NCBI RefSeq assembly: GCF_900116705.1
Contig: NZ_FPBP01000001.1
Location: 124,001 to 188,000 of the forward strand
DNA from: Halomonas korlensis
Lineage (GTDB): Bacteria > Pseudomonadota > Gammaproteobacteria > Pseudomonadales > Halomonadaceae
Length of the DNA stretch: 64,000 nt
Reading direction: 5' to 3'
Shown: in pieces, positions 9,293 to 17,939 of the stretch
How positions within the stretch are numbered: position 1 is the first letter of the stretch
Layout: every line of letters starts with the position of its first letter
Made by a program: the position numbers and the translations under genes
The notes under the pieces: generated by a model
The model's input: the letters and a program-made list of their open reading frames with translations, nothing else
What the model was told of the DNA's origin: nothing
The model's database searches: none

Positions 9293-9709
9293 TCAGCCAT
9301 CATCGGACGTCATGACGCGCTCCATGAGCTGTTGGGCCAGGCGACTGGCCTGCTGCAGCGACTCGACATCCGAGAGATCATCAAGCACCTGGCAGCGCCA
9401 GAATCCGAGACCTGGTTCGAGACGTTCGGCAGCAAACCAATAATCTCCCGAAGGCAGCGCGACTCGACGTGTCGCCCCAACGTCCGGTGGCAAAGCCTCA
9501 GGATCCTGGGACAGCATCGCCAGCGACAATGATAGTGGCGTGATAAGCGCCCCCAACAGCTCGTCGCCTAACGGCTGAAAACACAAGGCATCGACGCCGA
9601 GTCGTGGGTTGAAATGCGGCTCTTGCTTGGCCGCTTTGAAGTGATGGCGTGTCCAGGCATCGGCAAGCTGGCGTAGCCGGCCATATTGTTCGGGACTCAA
9701 GGCCTGCAT
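9293..9709 (-). CDS. HybE-like ([NiFe]-hydrogenase chaperone family) protein
   Basis: This is a 138-residue protein from the ATG at 9709, which follows GGGAGGAAAC. Motifs F-N-P-R-L-G-V-D-A near residue 38, G-A-L-I-T-P-L-S-L-S-L near 58 and L-P-S-G-D-Y-W-F near 85 match the HybE family consensus, best known as a Tat-substrate proofreading chaperone for hydrogenase 2. No hydrogenase gene lies in the window, so its client here is unknown. The family call is by pattern only. The frame is open to 9784. Confidence 0.7.
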   Translation of the reverse strand: MQALSPEQYGRLRQLADAWTRHHFKAAKQEPHFNPRLGVDALCFQPLGDELLGALITPLSLSLAMLSQDPEALPPDVGATRRVALPSGDYWFAAERLEPGLGFWRCQVLDDLSDVESLQQASRLAQQLMERVMTSDDG

Positions 9710-9819
9710 CGTTTCCTCCCTTGGTTGCCTCCATGATACCCATCCCGGGAGGCGTTCGGCAGCACTGTCGCGAGCTGCTAGCATAAGGCAACCCTCCCGC
9801 TGCCGATGAGTTGAAGCCC

Positions 9820-10644
9820 ATGACCCCTGCCGAGCGCCTGAAAATCACCGTGAATATCGCTGAAGAGGCGGGCCGCATGATCGTCAAGGCTCGTCAGGAA
9901 CAGAGCTTCGCGCACCGCTACAAGGACCAGGGACGCGAACTGGTCACCGATGTCGACGTGGCGGTAGACACGCTGATCAGTGAACGCTTGCAGGACCATT
10001 TCGGCGACGAAGCGCGCCTCAGCGAGGAGCTGGCACCCGATCAAGATGCCCTGGGACGGCAAGGTCCGCTCTGGGTCATCGACCCGATCGACGGCACCGT
10101 CAACTTCGCCCATGGCCTGGTCCATGTCGCGGTCTCCATCGCCTGGTTGCTCGATGGTCAGGTTCGTATCGGCGTGGTGCACGCGCCATTTCTCGGCGAG
10201 ACCTTCACCGCCATCGCCTCGAAGGGCGCGTGGTGCAATGACACTCCTATTCAGGCCAGTGCTAGCGAGGCGCTAGAGCGTTGCCTGGTTGCCACCGGCT
10301 TTCCCTATCGCCGCGACAGCCGTCCACCCCTGATGCGACGGTTCGCCGCCGTGCTCATTCGTTGCCAGGATGTGCGACGCAACGGGTCGGCGGCATTGGA
10401 CCTGTGTGATGTCGCTTGTGGTCGCCTCGATGCCTATTACGAGAGCGTCTCGCCCTGGGACTTCGCCGCCGGCTGGTTGGTCGCCCGTGAAGCGGGCGCC
10501 CGTACCGGGCATCTCTACCCTTGCCCAGCGGGAATTCCCGAAGATCTGTTCGGTGAGAACCTACTGGTTGCAAGCCCGGCGATCTATGACGAACTCGGCG
10601 AGTTATTGCGCCTCGCCGATGACGGCGACGCGACTTTCGGCTAG
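9820..10644 (+). CDS. Inositol monophosphatase family phosphatase
   Basis: This is a 274-residue Mg-dependent phosphatase of the inositol monophosphatase / SuhB / CysQ superfamily. Metal-binding motifs visible are L-S-E-E near residue 67, W-V-I-D-P-I-D-G-T near 87-95 and W-D-F-A-A-G near 213. V-T-D-V-D near 43 completes the site. The ATG at 9820 is chosen; a TTG three codons upstream is the alternative. The substrate (inositol phosphate, PAP or FBP) cannot be fixed from the motifs. Confidence 0.88.
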   Translation: MTPAERLKITVNIAEEAGRMIVKARQEQSFAHRYKDQGRELVTDVDVAVDTLISERLQDHFGDEARLSEELAPDQDALGRQGPLWVIDPIDGTVNFAHGLVHVAVSIAWLLDGQVRIGVVHAPFLGETFTAIASKGAWCNDTPIQASASEALERCLVATGFPYRRDSRPPLMRRFAAVLIRCQDVRRNGSAALDLCDVACGRLDAYYESVSPWDFAAGWLVAREAGARTGHLYPCPAGIPEDLFGENLLVASPAIYDELGELLRLADDGDATFG

Positions 10645-10829
10645 GCGTCACCTAAGCGGAATAGCTCATCAAGCCGGACACAAGCTTTGCGAAATAGCGT
10701 GATGTTATGGACAGGCTAGTCGACTGCTATTGGCCGCAAGCTTCACTTCTCGCCATAATAAGCGTCAATATTTCTTGACCTTTCCTTTTCAACCTTGAAG
10801 TGCGCCACCTCGGCGCCAGGAGATCTTGC

Positions 10830-11105
10830 ATGTTCGTGGTCATTTTCGGCCGTCCCGGCTGTTCTTTTTGTGTACGCGCTGTACAGCTGGCGAAAACCCT
10901 CGAAGCGGCCAGCGCCATCGACGGTTTTCGCTATGTTGATATCCATGCCGAAGGCATTACCAAGGCCGATCTGGGCAAGACCATCGGTAAGCCGGTGCAT
11001 ACCGTGCCGCAGATTCTCATCGATGAGACGCATATCGGAGGATTTACCGAGTTCGACCGCTATGTGCGCGATCACAACCTCCAGGCGTTAGCCAGCGCAC
11101 GCTGA
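10830..11105 (+). CDS. grxA: Glutaredoxin, GrxA type
   Basis: This is a 91-residue glutathione-dependent thiol oxidoreductase starting MFVVIFGRPGC after CAGGAG. The active site is C-S-F-C (Cys11, Cys14) instead of the usual C-P-Y-C. Y-V-D-I-H-A-E-G-I-T-K, T-V-P-Q-I and I-G-G-F-T-E-F are typical of the glutaredoxin 1 group, which reduces ribonucleotide reductase and OxyR in E. coli. It is a single gene, about 185 bases from the upstream phosphatase gene. Confidence 0.92.
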   Translation: MFVVIFGRPGCSFCVRAVQLAKTLEAASAIDGFRYVDIHAEGITKADLGKTIGKPVHTVPQILIDETHIGGFTEFDRYVRDHNLQALASAR

Positions 11106-11294
11106 GCTAGCCCTCTTCCTTCGTCACGTGTTGCTGATGCCCGTGCCGTTGTCGCCCGACAGCGGCGACGGCAAGTTTCCTTGTCTGTGAAAGCGTCATC
11201 TCCTCGTTGAATGCTCCCATGCTTCCTCTGCCTATACTTTTGTCCGAAGCGTTACGGCGAGAGCCAGAGCATCACGACAGAGGGATATGCCACG

Positions 11295-12065
11295 ATGCAG
11301 CGGGAAGAGTTCATCCAGCAGCTATGGCTGGACTACATCCATCAGCACCCCGATATTGGTGGGCTGAGACTCTGGCCGGTCGATGCGCCGATAGAGTACC
11401 TGGCGCTGCTTACCCTGAATCATGGCGAATATGCCATGGACAGTCTATTGCCGATGCTGGCACTTCTTGGCTACCGCCGTGTGCATCGCCATGCCATGGC
11501 CGACCGAGGCCTGCTGGTATCCTTGCTCGCACCTCCTGATAATGGCGCCTGGCTGTTGCTGACCGAATTACAACTCGGCACCCTGTCGCGTCATCCTCGC
11601 GACACACTCAAGACATTAGTATCAACACACGCCGCGCCGACGGCACAACGCGTCGAGAACCTGCTGTGTCATGGTCGCCCCTGGCCAATGCCTGACTGGT
11701 CGACTTACCAAACGTTGTATCTTGCCAACCCCCTGGCCGGCTGGCTGGCGGTCATGGGGCCACGCCTGCATCACGTCGGCTTTGACTGCGCGCAGTTGGG
11801 CTCTGATATCGAGATACTGGATCAGAAGATGAATCAGGCAGGGCTCAATGGCCACAGCAACCGCCATCAAGGAGTGTTTCCTGTATCTCCTCTTCTCGAT
11901 TTTCGTTTCTACCCGACACGCTCTCGACGCATGGCATTTGCGCAGGGCGATGAGCATCGCATCGAACTGGGCGGCCTGGCCTTGGTGCAAAAACAGGTCA
12001 GTGCCAACCAGGAGCGCACCTCGGAGCTGTTGCTGCCACACCATACTCGTTGTGAAATGTCCTGA
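11295..12065 (+). CDS. Degenerate DUF1338 (2-oxoadipate dioxygenase-like) protein
   Basis: This is a 256-residue protein that aligns by eye with DUF1338/HglS-type proteins along its length: a start like F-x-x-x-L-W-x-D-Y, then L-T-E-L-Q-L, then H-G-R-P-W followed by W-x-x-Y, then L-H-H-V-G. In active relatives the metal is held by two His and one Glu. Here the first ligand in D-H-I-A-L-R-T is Tyr35 (E-Y-L-A-L-L-T), the second is kept as His160, and the Glu of Y-Y-E-F-A appears as Ala229. The protein is therefore probably not an oxygenase of that class. The ATG at 11295 gives the family start; the frame is open from 11211. Confidence 0.65.
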   Translation: MQREEFIQQLWLDYIHQHPDIGGLRLWPVDAPIEYLALLTLNHGEYAMDSLLPMLALLGYRRVHRHAMADRGLLVSLLAPPDNGAWLLLTELQLGTLSRHPRDTLKTLVSTHAAPTAQRVENLLCHGRPWPMPDWSTYQTLYLANPLAGWLAVMGPRLHHVGFDCAQLGSDIEILDQKMNQAGLNGHSNRHQGVFPVSPLLDFRFYPTRSRRMAFAQGDEHRIELGGLALVQKQVSANQERTSELLLPHHTRCEMS

Positions 12066-12211
12066 CAGCAGCACCACGAAATCCTCTCATCCACAGAATC
12101 TGTGGATAACGCTGTGCAAGAGACAAGCGCAAGCGGTGACAAGCACCGAAACGACCGGCTTGAGCGAGACTGGTCAGTTTTTCATCATCGATAGGTCGAC
12201 CACCCTTCGAA

Positions 12212-12254
12212 ACGCATGACGGCCCGAATAAATCTTATCCGGGCCGTCATGCGT
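12212..12254 (-). terminator. Terminator hairpin downstream of scoB
   Basis: A 15-base arm at 12212-12226 (ACGCATGACGGCCCG) is perfectly complementary to 12240-12254, and the stem continues across one mismatch. It lies 19 bases after the scoB stop and between convergent genes, so it can serve both strands. T-runs are short. Confidence 0.7.
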
Positions 12255-12273
12255 TATTCAGCCAAACGATCGA

Positions 12274-12936
12274 TCAGACGTCGAAAGTCATCTCCGGCAC
12301 ATGATCGGGAACGATCAGCTTGCCGGCGGTCTTCTCGATAATCTCCTCGACGCTGATGCCCGGCGCGCGCTCCTTGAGGATGAATGTGCCGTTCTCGATT
12401 TCCAGGTAAGCGAGATCGGTCAGCACCCGGTTGATGCAGCCCGCGCCAGTCAGCGGCAGGCTACAGGACTCCAGAAGCTTGGATTCGCCATGCTTGGAGG
12501 CATGCGTCATGGTACAGATGATGTTCTCGGCGCCAGCGACAAGGTCCATGGCCCCGCCCATGCCCTTGATCAACTTGCCAGGGATCATCCAGGAGGCAAT
12601 GTTGCCGTTCTGGTCGACTTCAAACGCGCCCAGCACGGTCAGGTCGACGTGACCGCCGCGGATCATCGCGAAGGATTCGGCCGAGGAGAAGATCGCGGCG
12701 CCTGGACGGGCGGTGACCGTCTCCTTGCCGGCGTTGATCATGTCGGGGTCAAGTTCATCCTCAGTGGGATAACGCCCCATACCCAGCAGGCCGTTCTCGG
12801 ACTGCAGCATCACGTCGATGCCACCGGGAATGTAGTTGGCTACCAGGGTCGGGATGCCGATCCCGAGGTTGACGTAGAAGCCATCTTCGAGTTCACGCGC
12901 TACACGCTGCGCCATTTGCTCACGGGTGAGTGCCAT
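12274..12936 (-). CDS. scoB: 3-oxoacid (succinyl/acetoacetyl) CoA-transferase subunit B
   Basis: This is a 220-residue subunit B of a heterodimeric CoA-transferase. The catalytic glutamate lies in S-E-N-G-L-L-G-M-G (about residue 51), with G-I-P-T-L near 28 and G-A-M-D-L-V near 127. It starts at an ATG after GAGGC. The gene follows scoA by 82 bases on the same strand, and the pair moves CoA between succinyl-CoA and acetoacetate or similar acids. The hydroxybutyrate dehydrogenase at 8414 suggests a ketone-body or PHB role; an AtoDA-type acceptor range is an alternative. Confidence 0.93.
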   Translation of the reverse strand: MALTREQMAQRVARELEDGFYVNLGIGIPTLVANYIPGGIDVMLQSENGLLGMGRYPTEDELDPDMINAGKETVTARPGAAIFSSAESFAMIRGGHVDLTVLGAFEVDQNGNIASWMIPGKLIKGMGGAMDLVAGAENIICTMTHASKHGESKLLESCSLPLTGAGCINRVLTDLAYLEIENGTFILKERAPGISVEEIIEKTAGKLIVPDHVPEMTFDV

Positions 12937-13018
12937 CTTGTTGCCTCTTGTGTTCGGTCAGAGAAGCGGTCGCTTGCCAAGTCCCGGCGAACTGGGCCGG
13001 TACATCCTGCTCTGGGGA

Positions 13019-13720
13019 TCACCCCTGATGCACGGTGCGCTTCTCGATACGTTTCTCGAAGGTGCCCTGAATGATGCGATCGACGTAAATACCCGGAGTA
13101 TGGATCTGGTCGGGCTTGAGTTCGCCGGGCTCGACGATCTCTTCGACTTCCACCACGGTGATCCTGCCGGCAGTCGCGGCCATCGGGTTGAAATTCTGGG
13201 CTGTGTCGCGATACACCACGTTACCGTAACGGTCGGCCTTCCAGCCCTTGACGATGGCGAAGTCGCCGACCACGGATTCTTCTAGAATATAGTGACGTCC
13301 GTTGAACTCGCGAACCTCCTTGCCCTCACCGATGGGCGTGCCATAGCCGGTGGCCGTATAGAAGGCCGGTATGCCGGCACCCCCTGCGCGCATTTTCTCG
13401 GCCAACGTGCCCTGGGGAGTCAGTACCACCTCGATCTCATCATTGAGCATCTGCCGTTCGAACAAGGCGTTCTCACCGACATAGGAGGCGAAGATTCGGC
13501 TGATCTGGCGATCTTCCAACAGCAGGCCCAGGCCGAAGCCGTCGACGCCACAGTTGTTGGAATAGACTGTCAGATCCTTGACGCGGCGGCGCTTGATCTC
13601 GGCAATCAGGTTCTCGGGGATACCGCAGAGCCCGAAGCCGCCGGCGATCACGGTCATGCCGCTCTCGATACCGTCCATCGCGTCTTCATAGGAGTACACT
13701 CGCTTATCGAATCCGGCCAT
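13019..13720 (-). CDS. scoA: 3-oxoacid CoA-transferase subunit A
   Basis: This is a 233-residue subunit A that pairs with the downstream subunit B. It starts M-A-G-F-D-K at 13720; the open frame runs back to 13771 but those 17 codons look non-coding. The glycine-rich G-G-F-G-L-C-G-I-P near residue 28 and N-N-C-G near 58 are the CoA-binding motifs of the family. It is divergent from a LysR gene with 160 bases between the starts, the usual arrangement for an operon controlled by its neighbour. Confidence 0.93.
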   Translation of the reverse strand: MAGFDKRVYSYEDAMDGIESGMTVIAGGFGLCGIPENLIAEIKRRRVKDLTVYSNNCGVDGFGLGLLLEDRQISRIFASYVGENALFERQMLNDEIEVVLTPQGTLAEKMRAGGAGIPAFYTATGYGTPIGEGKEVREFNGRHYILEESVVGDFAIVKGWKADRYGNVVYRDTAQNFNPMAATAGRITVVEVEEIVEPGELKPDQIHTPGIYVDRIIQGTFEKRIEKRTVHQG

Positions 13721-13843
13721 AGTGGCGCCTCGTGTTGTTGTGACATGAGTATTCAGCGTAGTCGTCGCCAATCAATATGGCGTTGTCTGACCAGTGTTGT
13801 TCGTCAGGATATATTTGTTAAGTTTGTTTTTTTTATCGATTAA

Positions 13844-13859
13844 TTATTTCTCCAAATAA
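13844..13859. promoter_or_regulatory. AT-rich dyad in the scoA-LysR divergent promoter region
   Basis: TTATTT-CTCC-AAATAA forms a perfect 6-bp dyad, 21 bases before the LysR start codon. LysR regulators often bind AT-rich dyads of the T-N11-A type at such positions. Whether this one is bound is inference. Confidence 0.3.
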
Positions 13860-13880
13860 ATTACACCTTGGTAGCATGCC

Positions 13881-14786
13881 ATGACCGTCAAACAGCTGCG
13901 TGCCTTTCTTGCCGTGGCCCAGACCCTGAGCTTCACCCAAGCCTGCGAGGTGCTGCACCTCTCGCAGCCCGCTCTCAGCCTGGCCATCAAGGGCCTGGAG
14001 GAAAGCCTGGGGGGCCGCCTGTTGATCCGCAGCACCCGCAGCGTGCGCCTGACTCCCGAAGGCGAATCCCTTGTCCCGCTGGCCAAGCGTCTGTTGGCCG
14101 ACTGGGACAACACCGAAGAGATGCTGCGCCAGCGCTTCACGCTGCAGCTTGGTCGTCTCTCGGTCGCCACTATGCCCTCCTTCGCCAGCAACCTGCTGCC
14201 GCCAGTGCTGATGGCCTTTCGGCGCCGATATCCCAGGGTCAATATCACGGTCCATGATGTAATCAATGAGCAGGTCATCGACATGGTGCGCAAGCGTCAG
14301 GTGGAACTCGGCATCGCTTTCGAACCCGAGGCCACCGGCAGTCTTAACTTCACCCCGCTGTTCATCGATCGCTTCGTCGCCGTGGTACCGTCAAGCTCGA
14401 TGCTTGCCAGCCATTCCCGGCTTGAGTGGTCGACGCTGCTGACCCATGATTTCATCGCCCTTCAGCGCCCTTCCATGGTACGCCGACTGCTTGACCAGCA
14501 GCTCGGTGAAGGGAATATTCATCTGCCGATCGCCTTCGAAAGTCACCAACTGGCCACCGTCGGCCGGATGGTTGCAAGCGGCTTGGGGGTCAGTGCAGTA
14601 CCCTCACTGTGTATCCGTCAGATGCAGGAACTTGGTGCGGTCTGCCTACCGCTTACCCAGCCGGTCATCGAACGCGCCGTCGGCGTGCTTACCTACGGCA
14701 CTCACGAGCTCTCGGTCGCAGCCTTGGCACTGCAAGAAGTACTTGCCGAGACGATCGATACCCCCATGCTCGAATCGCGACGTTGA
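13881..14786 (+). CDS. LysR-family transcriptional regulator, probable regulator of scoAB
   Basis: This is a 301-residue LysR protein. The winged helix-turn-helix is at residues 1-60 (LysR pattern F-L-A-V-A-Q-T-L-S-F-T-Q-A, then L-S-Q-P-A-L-S-L-A-I), followed by a linker helix and a periplasmic-binding-protein-like effector domain. The weak ribosome-binding site before the ATG at 13881 leaves the start slightly uncertain, but an earlier ATG at 13876 hits a stop at once. The divergent position suggests control of scoAB. The effector is unknown. Confidence 0.9.
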   Translation: MTVKQLRAFLAVAQTLSFTQACEVLHLSQPALSLAIKGLEESLGGRLLIRSTRSVRLTPEGESLVPLAKRLLADWDNTEEMLRQRFTLQLGRLSVATMPSFASNLLPPVLMAFRRRYPRVNITVHDVINEQVIDMVRKRQVELGIAFEPEATGSLNFTPLFIDRFVAVVPSSSMLASHSRLEWSTLLTHDFIALQRPSMVRRLLDQQLGEGNIHLPIAFESHQLATVGRMVASGLGVSAVPSLCIRQMQELGAVCLPLTQPVIERAVGVLTYGTHELSVAALALQEVLAETIDTPMLESRR

Positions 14787-14858
14787 TAGCCGCGTCTGGG
14801 CACCCCGGGTGTGATCCTTTAGCATGAGCGCTTTCGCATCCTGCCGAGGAGTCCTGGC

Positions 14859-15731
14859 ATGTCGTTGCTCAAGGGGATCGCCAGCGCCTTGCTGCTGGCC
14901 CTCAGCACGCTTTTCTGGGGGGTGCCATTGATCCTGCTGACACTCCTCAAGGTGATCACACCGAGCCGCCCGCTACGCCGGCGGGTCCTGGAGGGCCTCA
15001 ACCGGGTTGCTCTCAACTGGATCGGCACCAACCTGTGGTGGATGCGCCGTTGGCTGAAGCCGACTCTCGATATCGAGTTGCCCGAGGGGCTGAGCCGTGA
15101 CCAGTGGTGGCTCGTGTTATCGAACCATCGTAGCTGGACCGACATCTTCCTATTGTTTTTTGCCCTGCACCGCCGCATTCCCATGCCGCACTTCTTCGTC
15201 AAGCGCCAGTTGATCTGGATCCCTGTCGTTGGCCTGGCCTTCTGGGCCATGGAGTTTCCGATGTTACGTCGCCTGACGCGTGAAGAACGTGACCGCAATC
15301 CCCAGCTGGCAAGACGGGATCGTGACGCCACCGAGCGTATGTGCCGCCATGCCAGGGAGCGACCGATTGCCATCTACAACTTCGTCGAAGGTACTCGCTT
15401 CACGCCGTCCAAGCAGGCCACCCAGGCGTCGCCATACACCCACCTGTTGCGTCCACGCGCTGGCGGTATTGCTCAGGTGCTGAATCTGTTGGGAGACCGC
15501 CTGGATGGCATCCTCGACGTCACCCTGCGCTACGAAAACCCCCAGCCAAGCTTCTGGGGCTTCCTCTGTGGGCGCGAAGGTGGTGTGACGCTGCATGCGA
15601 GACGACTGGACATCCCCGCCTGGATGACTCATGGCAATTATCATGATGACCCGCTGACCAAGGAACGCTTCCATTCATGGCTGAATGCCCTGTGGCAGGA
15701 AAAGGACGACGTCCTTTCACACTCCCGATAG
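14859..15731 (+). CDS. Membrane 1-acyl-glycerol-phosphate acyltransferase family protein, YihG type
   Basis: This is a 290-residue PlsC-superfamily acyltransferase. A hydrophobic anchor spans about residues 8-36. The catalytic motif is N-H-R-S-W-T-D (about residues 89-95), the substrate motif is F-V-E-G-T-R-F (about 175-181), and H-F-F-V-K-R lies between them. The length and the E-G-T-R-F motif match YihG, a minor lysophosphatidic acid acyltransferase that affects fatty-acid composition. GAGGAG precedes the ATG. Its 3' end overlaps the next gene by 55 bases, so the two are probably translated together. Confidence 0.85.
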   Translation: MSLLKGIASALLLALSTLFWGVPLILLTLLKVITPSRPLRRRVLEGLNRVALNWIGTNLWWMRRWLKPTLDIELPEGLSRDQWWLVLSNHRSWTDIFLLFFALHRRIPMPHFFVKRQLIWIPVVGLAFWAMEFPMLRRLTREERDRNPQLARRDRDATERMCRHARERPIAIYNFVEGTRFTPSKQATQASPYTHLLRPRAGGIAQVLNLLGDRLDGILDVTLRYENPQPSFWGFLCGREGGVTLHARRLDIPAWMTHGNYHDDPLTKERFHSWLNALWQEKDDVLSHSR

Positions 15732-16657
15732 CTCGCGCAACAACTCTGGTACTCATGCTTATGCTGCTGGCTGGCTGCGCCTCTAGTGCCGACAGGGCAA
15801 CACAGCGCGATGGCACGACCATGGCAGGTAGCTGGATCAGCGTGCAGCGTGGCGACACCCTTGGGGAGTTGGCGCGTCGTGGTGGCGTCCCGCTCGAGCG
15901 CCTGCAACGGTTCAATCCTGGCGTTGACTCGCGAAGGCTCGCGGTCGGTCAACGCCTGTTGATGCCGACCCATAACGAGCGTGCGCCAGCAAACGGCCCC
16001 TATCGTTATCAGATCCGCCCCGGTGATACCTATACCAGTATCGCCAGACGCTTCAATACGCGCGCGTCTCACGTGCAGGCGGCCAATTCCAGCATATCGG
16101 CCACTGCGCTCAAGGTCGGCCAGATTATCGCGGTGCCTCTCAAGGGTGGCTCAGGGGCCACAAACCAGGTCAACACCGGCGGTGGGAAGGCCAGCGATAC
16201 CAAGACAAGAGTTACCAAGACCAGCCCTGCCAGTGCATCGACCCGACAGGCCAGCTTGCCCGATCCGGGAAACTTGCCAGCTTCGGCCCGTCGATGGCCC
16301 TGGCCCTTGCAGGATTACCGCATCGTCAGACGCTTCGGCAACGACAGCCGAGGCACGCTACAGCCGATGCTGCTGGCGACGGAACGCGGCGCCCGCGCGA
16401 CGTCGGTGGCCGATGGCGACGTGCGCTTTGCCGACAGCATGCGACAGCTCGGCGAGGTGGTGATCGTCCATCACGCCGACAACATCCAGAGTGTCTATGC
16501 CCTGTGCGAGGAGCCCCTCGTCGCCAACGGCGATCGGGTCAGCCGCGGTGACGAGGTGTGCGAGGTTGGTTACAGCAACGCCTACGAACGCTTTGACCTG
16601 CTCTTCGACTTGCGACATGGAGGCAAGCCCATCGACCCACATCAAGTCCTGCGATAA
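15677..16657 (+). CDS. LysM lipoprotein with degenerate LytM (M23) domain, NlpD-like
   Basis: This is a 326-residue envelope protein. The signal peptide ends in a lipobox L-M-L-L-A-G-C near residue 34. Two LysM repeats follow (about 53-97 and 110-153), then a low-complexity Thr/Ser/Ala-rich linker and a C-terminal LytM-type domain (about 205-326). The metal ligands of active M23 peptidases (H-x-x-x-D and H-x-H) are absent: R-G-T-L-Q-P-M-L-L-A stands where G-x-x-H-x-G-x-D is expected, and V-Y-A-L-C replaces Y-x-H-L. This is the pattern of amidase activators such as NlpD and EnvC. The ATG at 15677 follows AAGGAA and lies inside the acyltransferase gene. Confidence 0.8.
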   Translation: MAECPVAGKGRRPFTLPIARATTLVLMLMLLAGCASSADRATQRDGTTMAGSWISVQRGDTLGELARRGGVPLERLQRFNPGVDSRRLAVGQRLLMPTHNERAPANGPYRYQIRPGDTYTSIARRFNTRASHVQAANSSISATALKVGQIIAVPLKGGSGATNQVNTGGGKASDTKTRVTKTSPASASTRQASLPDPGNLPASARRWPWPLQDYRIVRRFGNDSRGTLQPMLLATERGARATSVADGDVRFADSMRQLGEVVIVHHADNIQSVYALCEEPLVANGDRVSRGDEVCEVGYSNAYERFDLLFDLRHGGKPIDPHQVLR

Positions 16658-16778
16658 GTCAGCATTCCCGGTTGAGGTCATGGACTTTTCATCGGCATGT
16701 CGCCGGGTTGTCATCCTTTAGCACCATTCTCGTCCTTGACGTGGCCCCGCCAGGGCCTGCAACAGGACGAGGCATTTC

Positions 16779-17939
16779 ATGCGCATCGCGCTGGTCAGTG
16801 AGACATGGTCACCCGATATCAACGGCGTGGCCCATACCCTGAAGCAGATCAGTAATGAGCTGCGCAACCGCGGCCACGCGTTACAGCTGATCCGACCAAG
16901 GCCTGCCGATGGCAGCCATGCTCGCGCCGATGGCATGCAAGCCGAGCTCCAGGTGCGTGGCATATCGGCCCCGAGATATCGCGAAGTGCGCTTCGGCATG
17001 CCCGGCACGCGCGCCATTTCCCGTCTCTGGCGCGAGCAACGACCCGATGTTATCTACCTCGCGACCCAGGGCCCGCTGGGATGGTCCGCGCAGCGCGCTG
17101 CGCACCGCTTGTCCATCCCGGTCGTCGGGGGCTGGCACACCAACTTCGATCACTATTGTGCCGATTATGGCCTCACCTGGTTGACTCCGCTGGTCAGACA
17201 GCGACTGCGCACCTTTCACAATCGCTGTGCGGCCACTCTGGTGCCCACCCACCAGCAGGCCAACAGCCTCAGCGACCAGGGAATCGACCATCTTCGTGTC
17301 ATGGCTCGCGGCATCGACGGGGAGTGTTTTTCTCCTGAAAAGCGCGACCCTGCACTGCGCCAGCGGTGGGGTGTCGGCGCCCATGAGCCGGTGGCGTTGC
17401 ACGTAGGTCGACTCGCCCCCGAAAAGAACCTCGACCAGTTGCGCGAAACCTTTCAAACCATGCTCGCTGCACGGCCGGACCTGAGGCTGATCATCGTCGG
17501 TGACGGCCCGGGCCGGCAGGCACTTCAAAAAGCGCTGCCCGAGGCACACTTCACCGGCTTTATCAATCCCCAAAGCCTGACCCGTCATTACGCCAGCGCG
17601 GATATCTTCGTCTTTCCCTCGCTTTCGGAAACCTGGGGGAATGTCGTGCTGGAAGCCATGGCCAGCGGCCTCGCGGTGGTGGCGTATCGGCATGCGGCCG
17701 GGGATGAGCTGATCGACAACGACGTCAACGGCGTTAGTCTGGCAACCGACGATGCGGAGGGATTTCGCGAGGCGGCGGCGCAGCTGTGTCTCGAGCCGGC
17801 CCGCTATGCCCGGTTGGGGCGAGCCGCAAGGACCCGCGCCCTGTCCTACCGTTGGTCGGCCATCACCGATGATTTCCTCGCCACCCTCGAATTTGCCCGG
17901 GAGAGCCGACATGAAACCACGAGCCCCTATCATGTTTGA
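16779..17939 (+). CDS. GT4-family glycosyltransferase
   Basis: This is a 386-residue GT-B fold glycosyltransferase. The N-terminal domain starts R-I-A-L-V-S-E-T-W-S-P-D-I-N-G-V, the typical acceptor loop of GT4 enzymes. The donor domain carries H-V-G-R-L-A-P-E-K-N near residue 207 and F-P-S-L-S-E-T-W-G-N-V-V-L-E-A-M-A-S-G near 280-298, which includes the E-x7-E motif. Resemblance to glycolipid mannosyl- or glucosyltransferases fits the downstream lipid-phosphatase gene, whose start overlaps this 3' end. Donor and acceptor are not determined. Confidence 0.87.
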   Translation: MRIALVSETWSPDINGVAHTLKQISNELRNRGHALQLIRPRPADGSHARADGMQAELQVRGISAPRYREVRFGMPGTRAISRLWREQRPDVIYLATQGPLGWSAQRAAHRLSIPVVGGWHTNFDHYCADYGLTWLTPLVRQRLRTFHNRCAATLVPTHQQANSLSDQGIDHLRVMARGIDGECFSPEKRDPALRQRWGVGAHEPVALHVGRLAPEKNLDQLRETFQTMLAARPDLRLIIVGDGPGRQALQKALPEAHFTGFINPQSLTRHYASADIFVFPSLSETWGNVVLEAMASGLAVVAYRHAAGDELIDNDVNGVSLATDDAEGFREAAAQLCLEPARYARLGRAARTRALSYRWSAITDDFLATLEFARESRHETTSPYHV

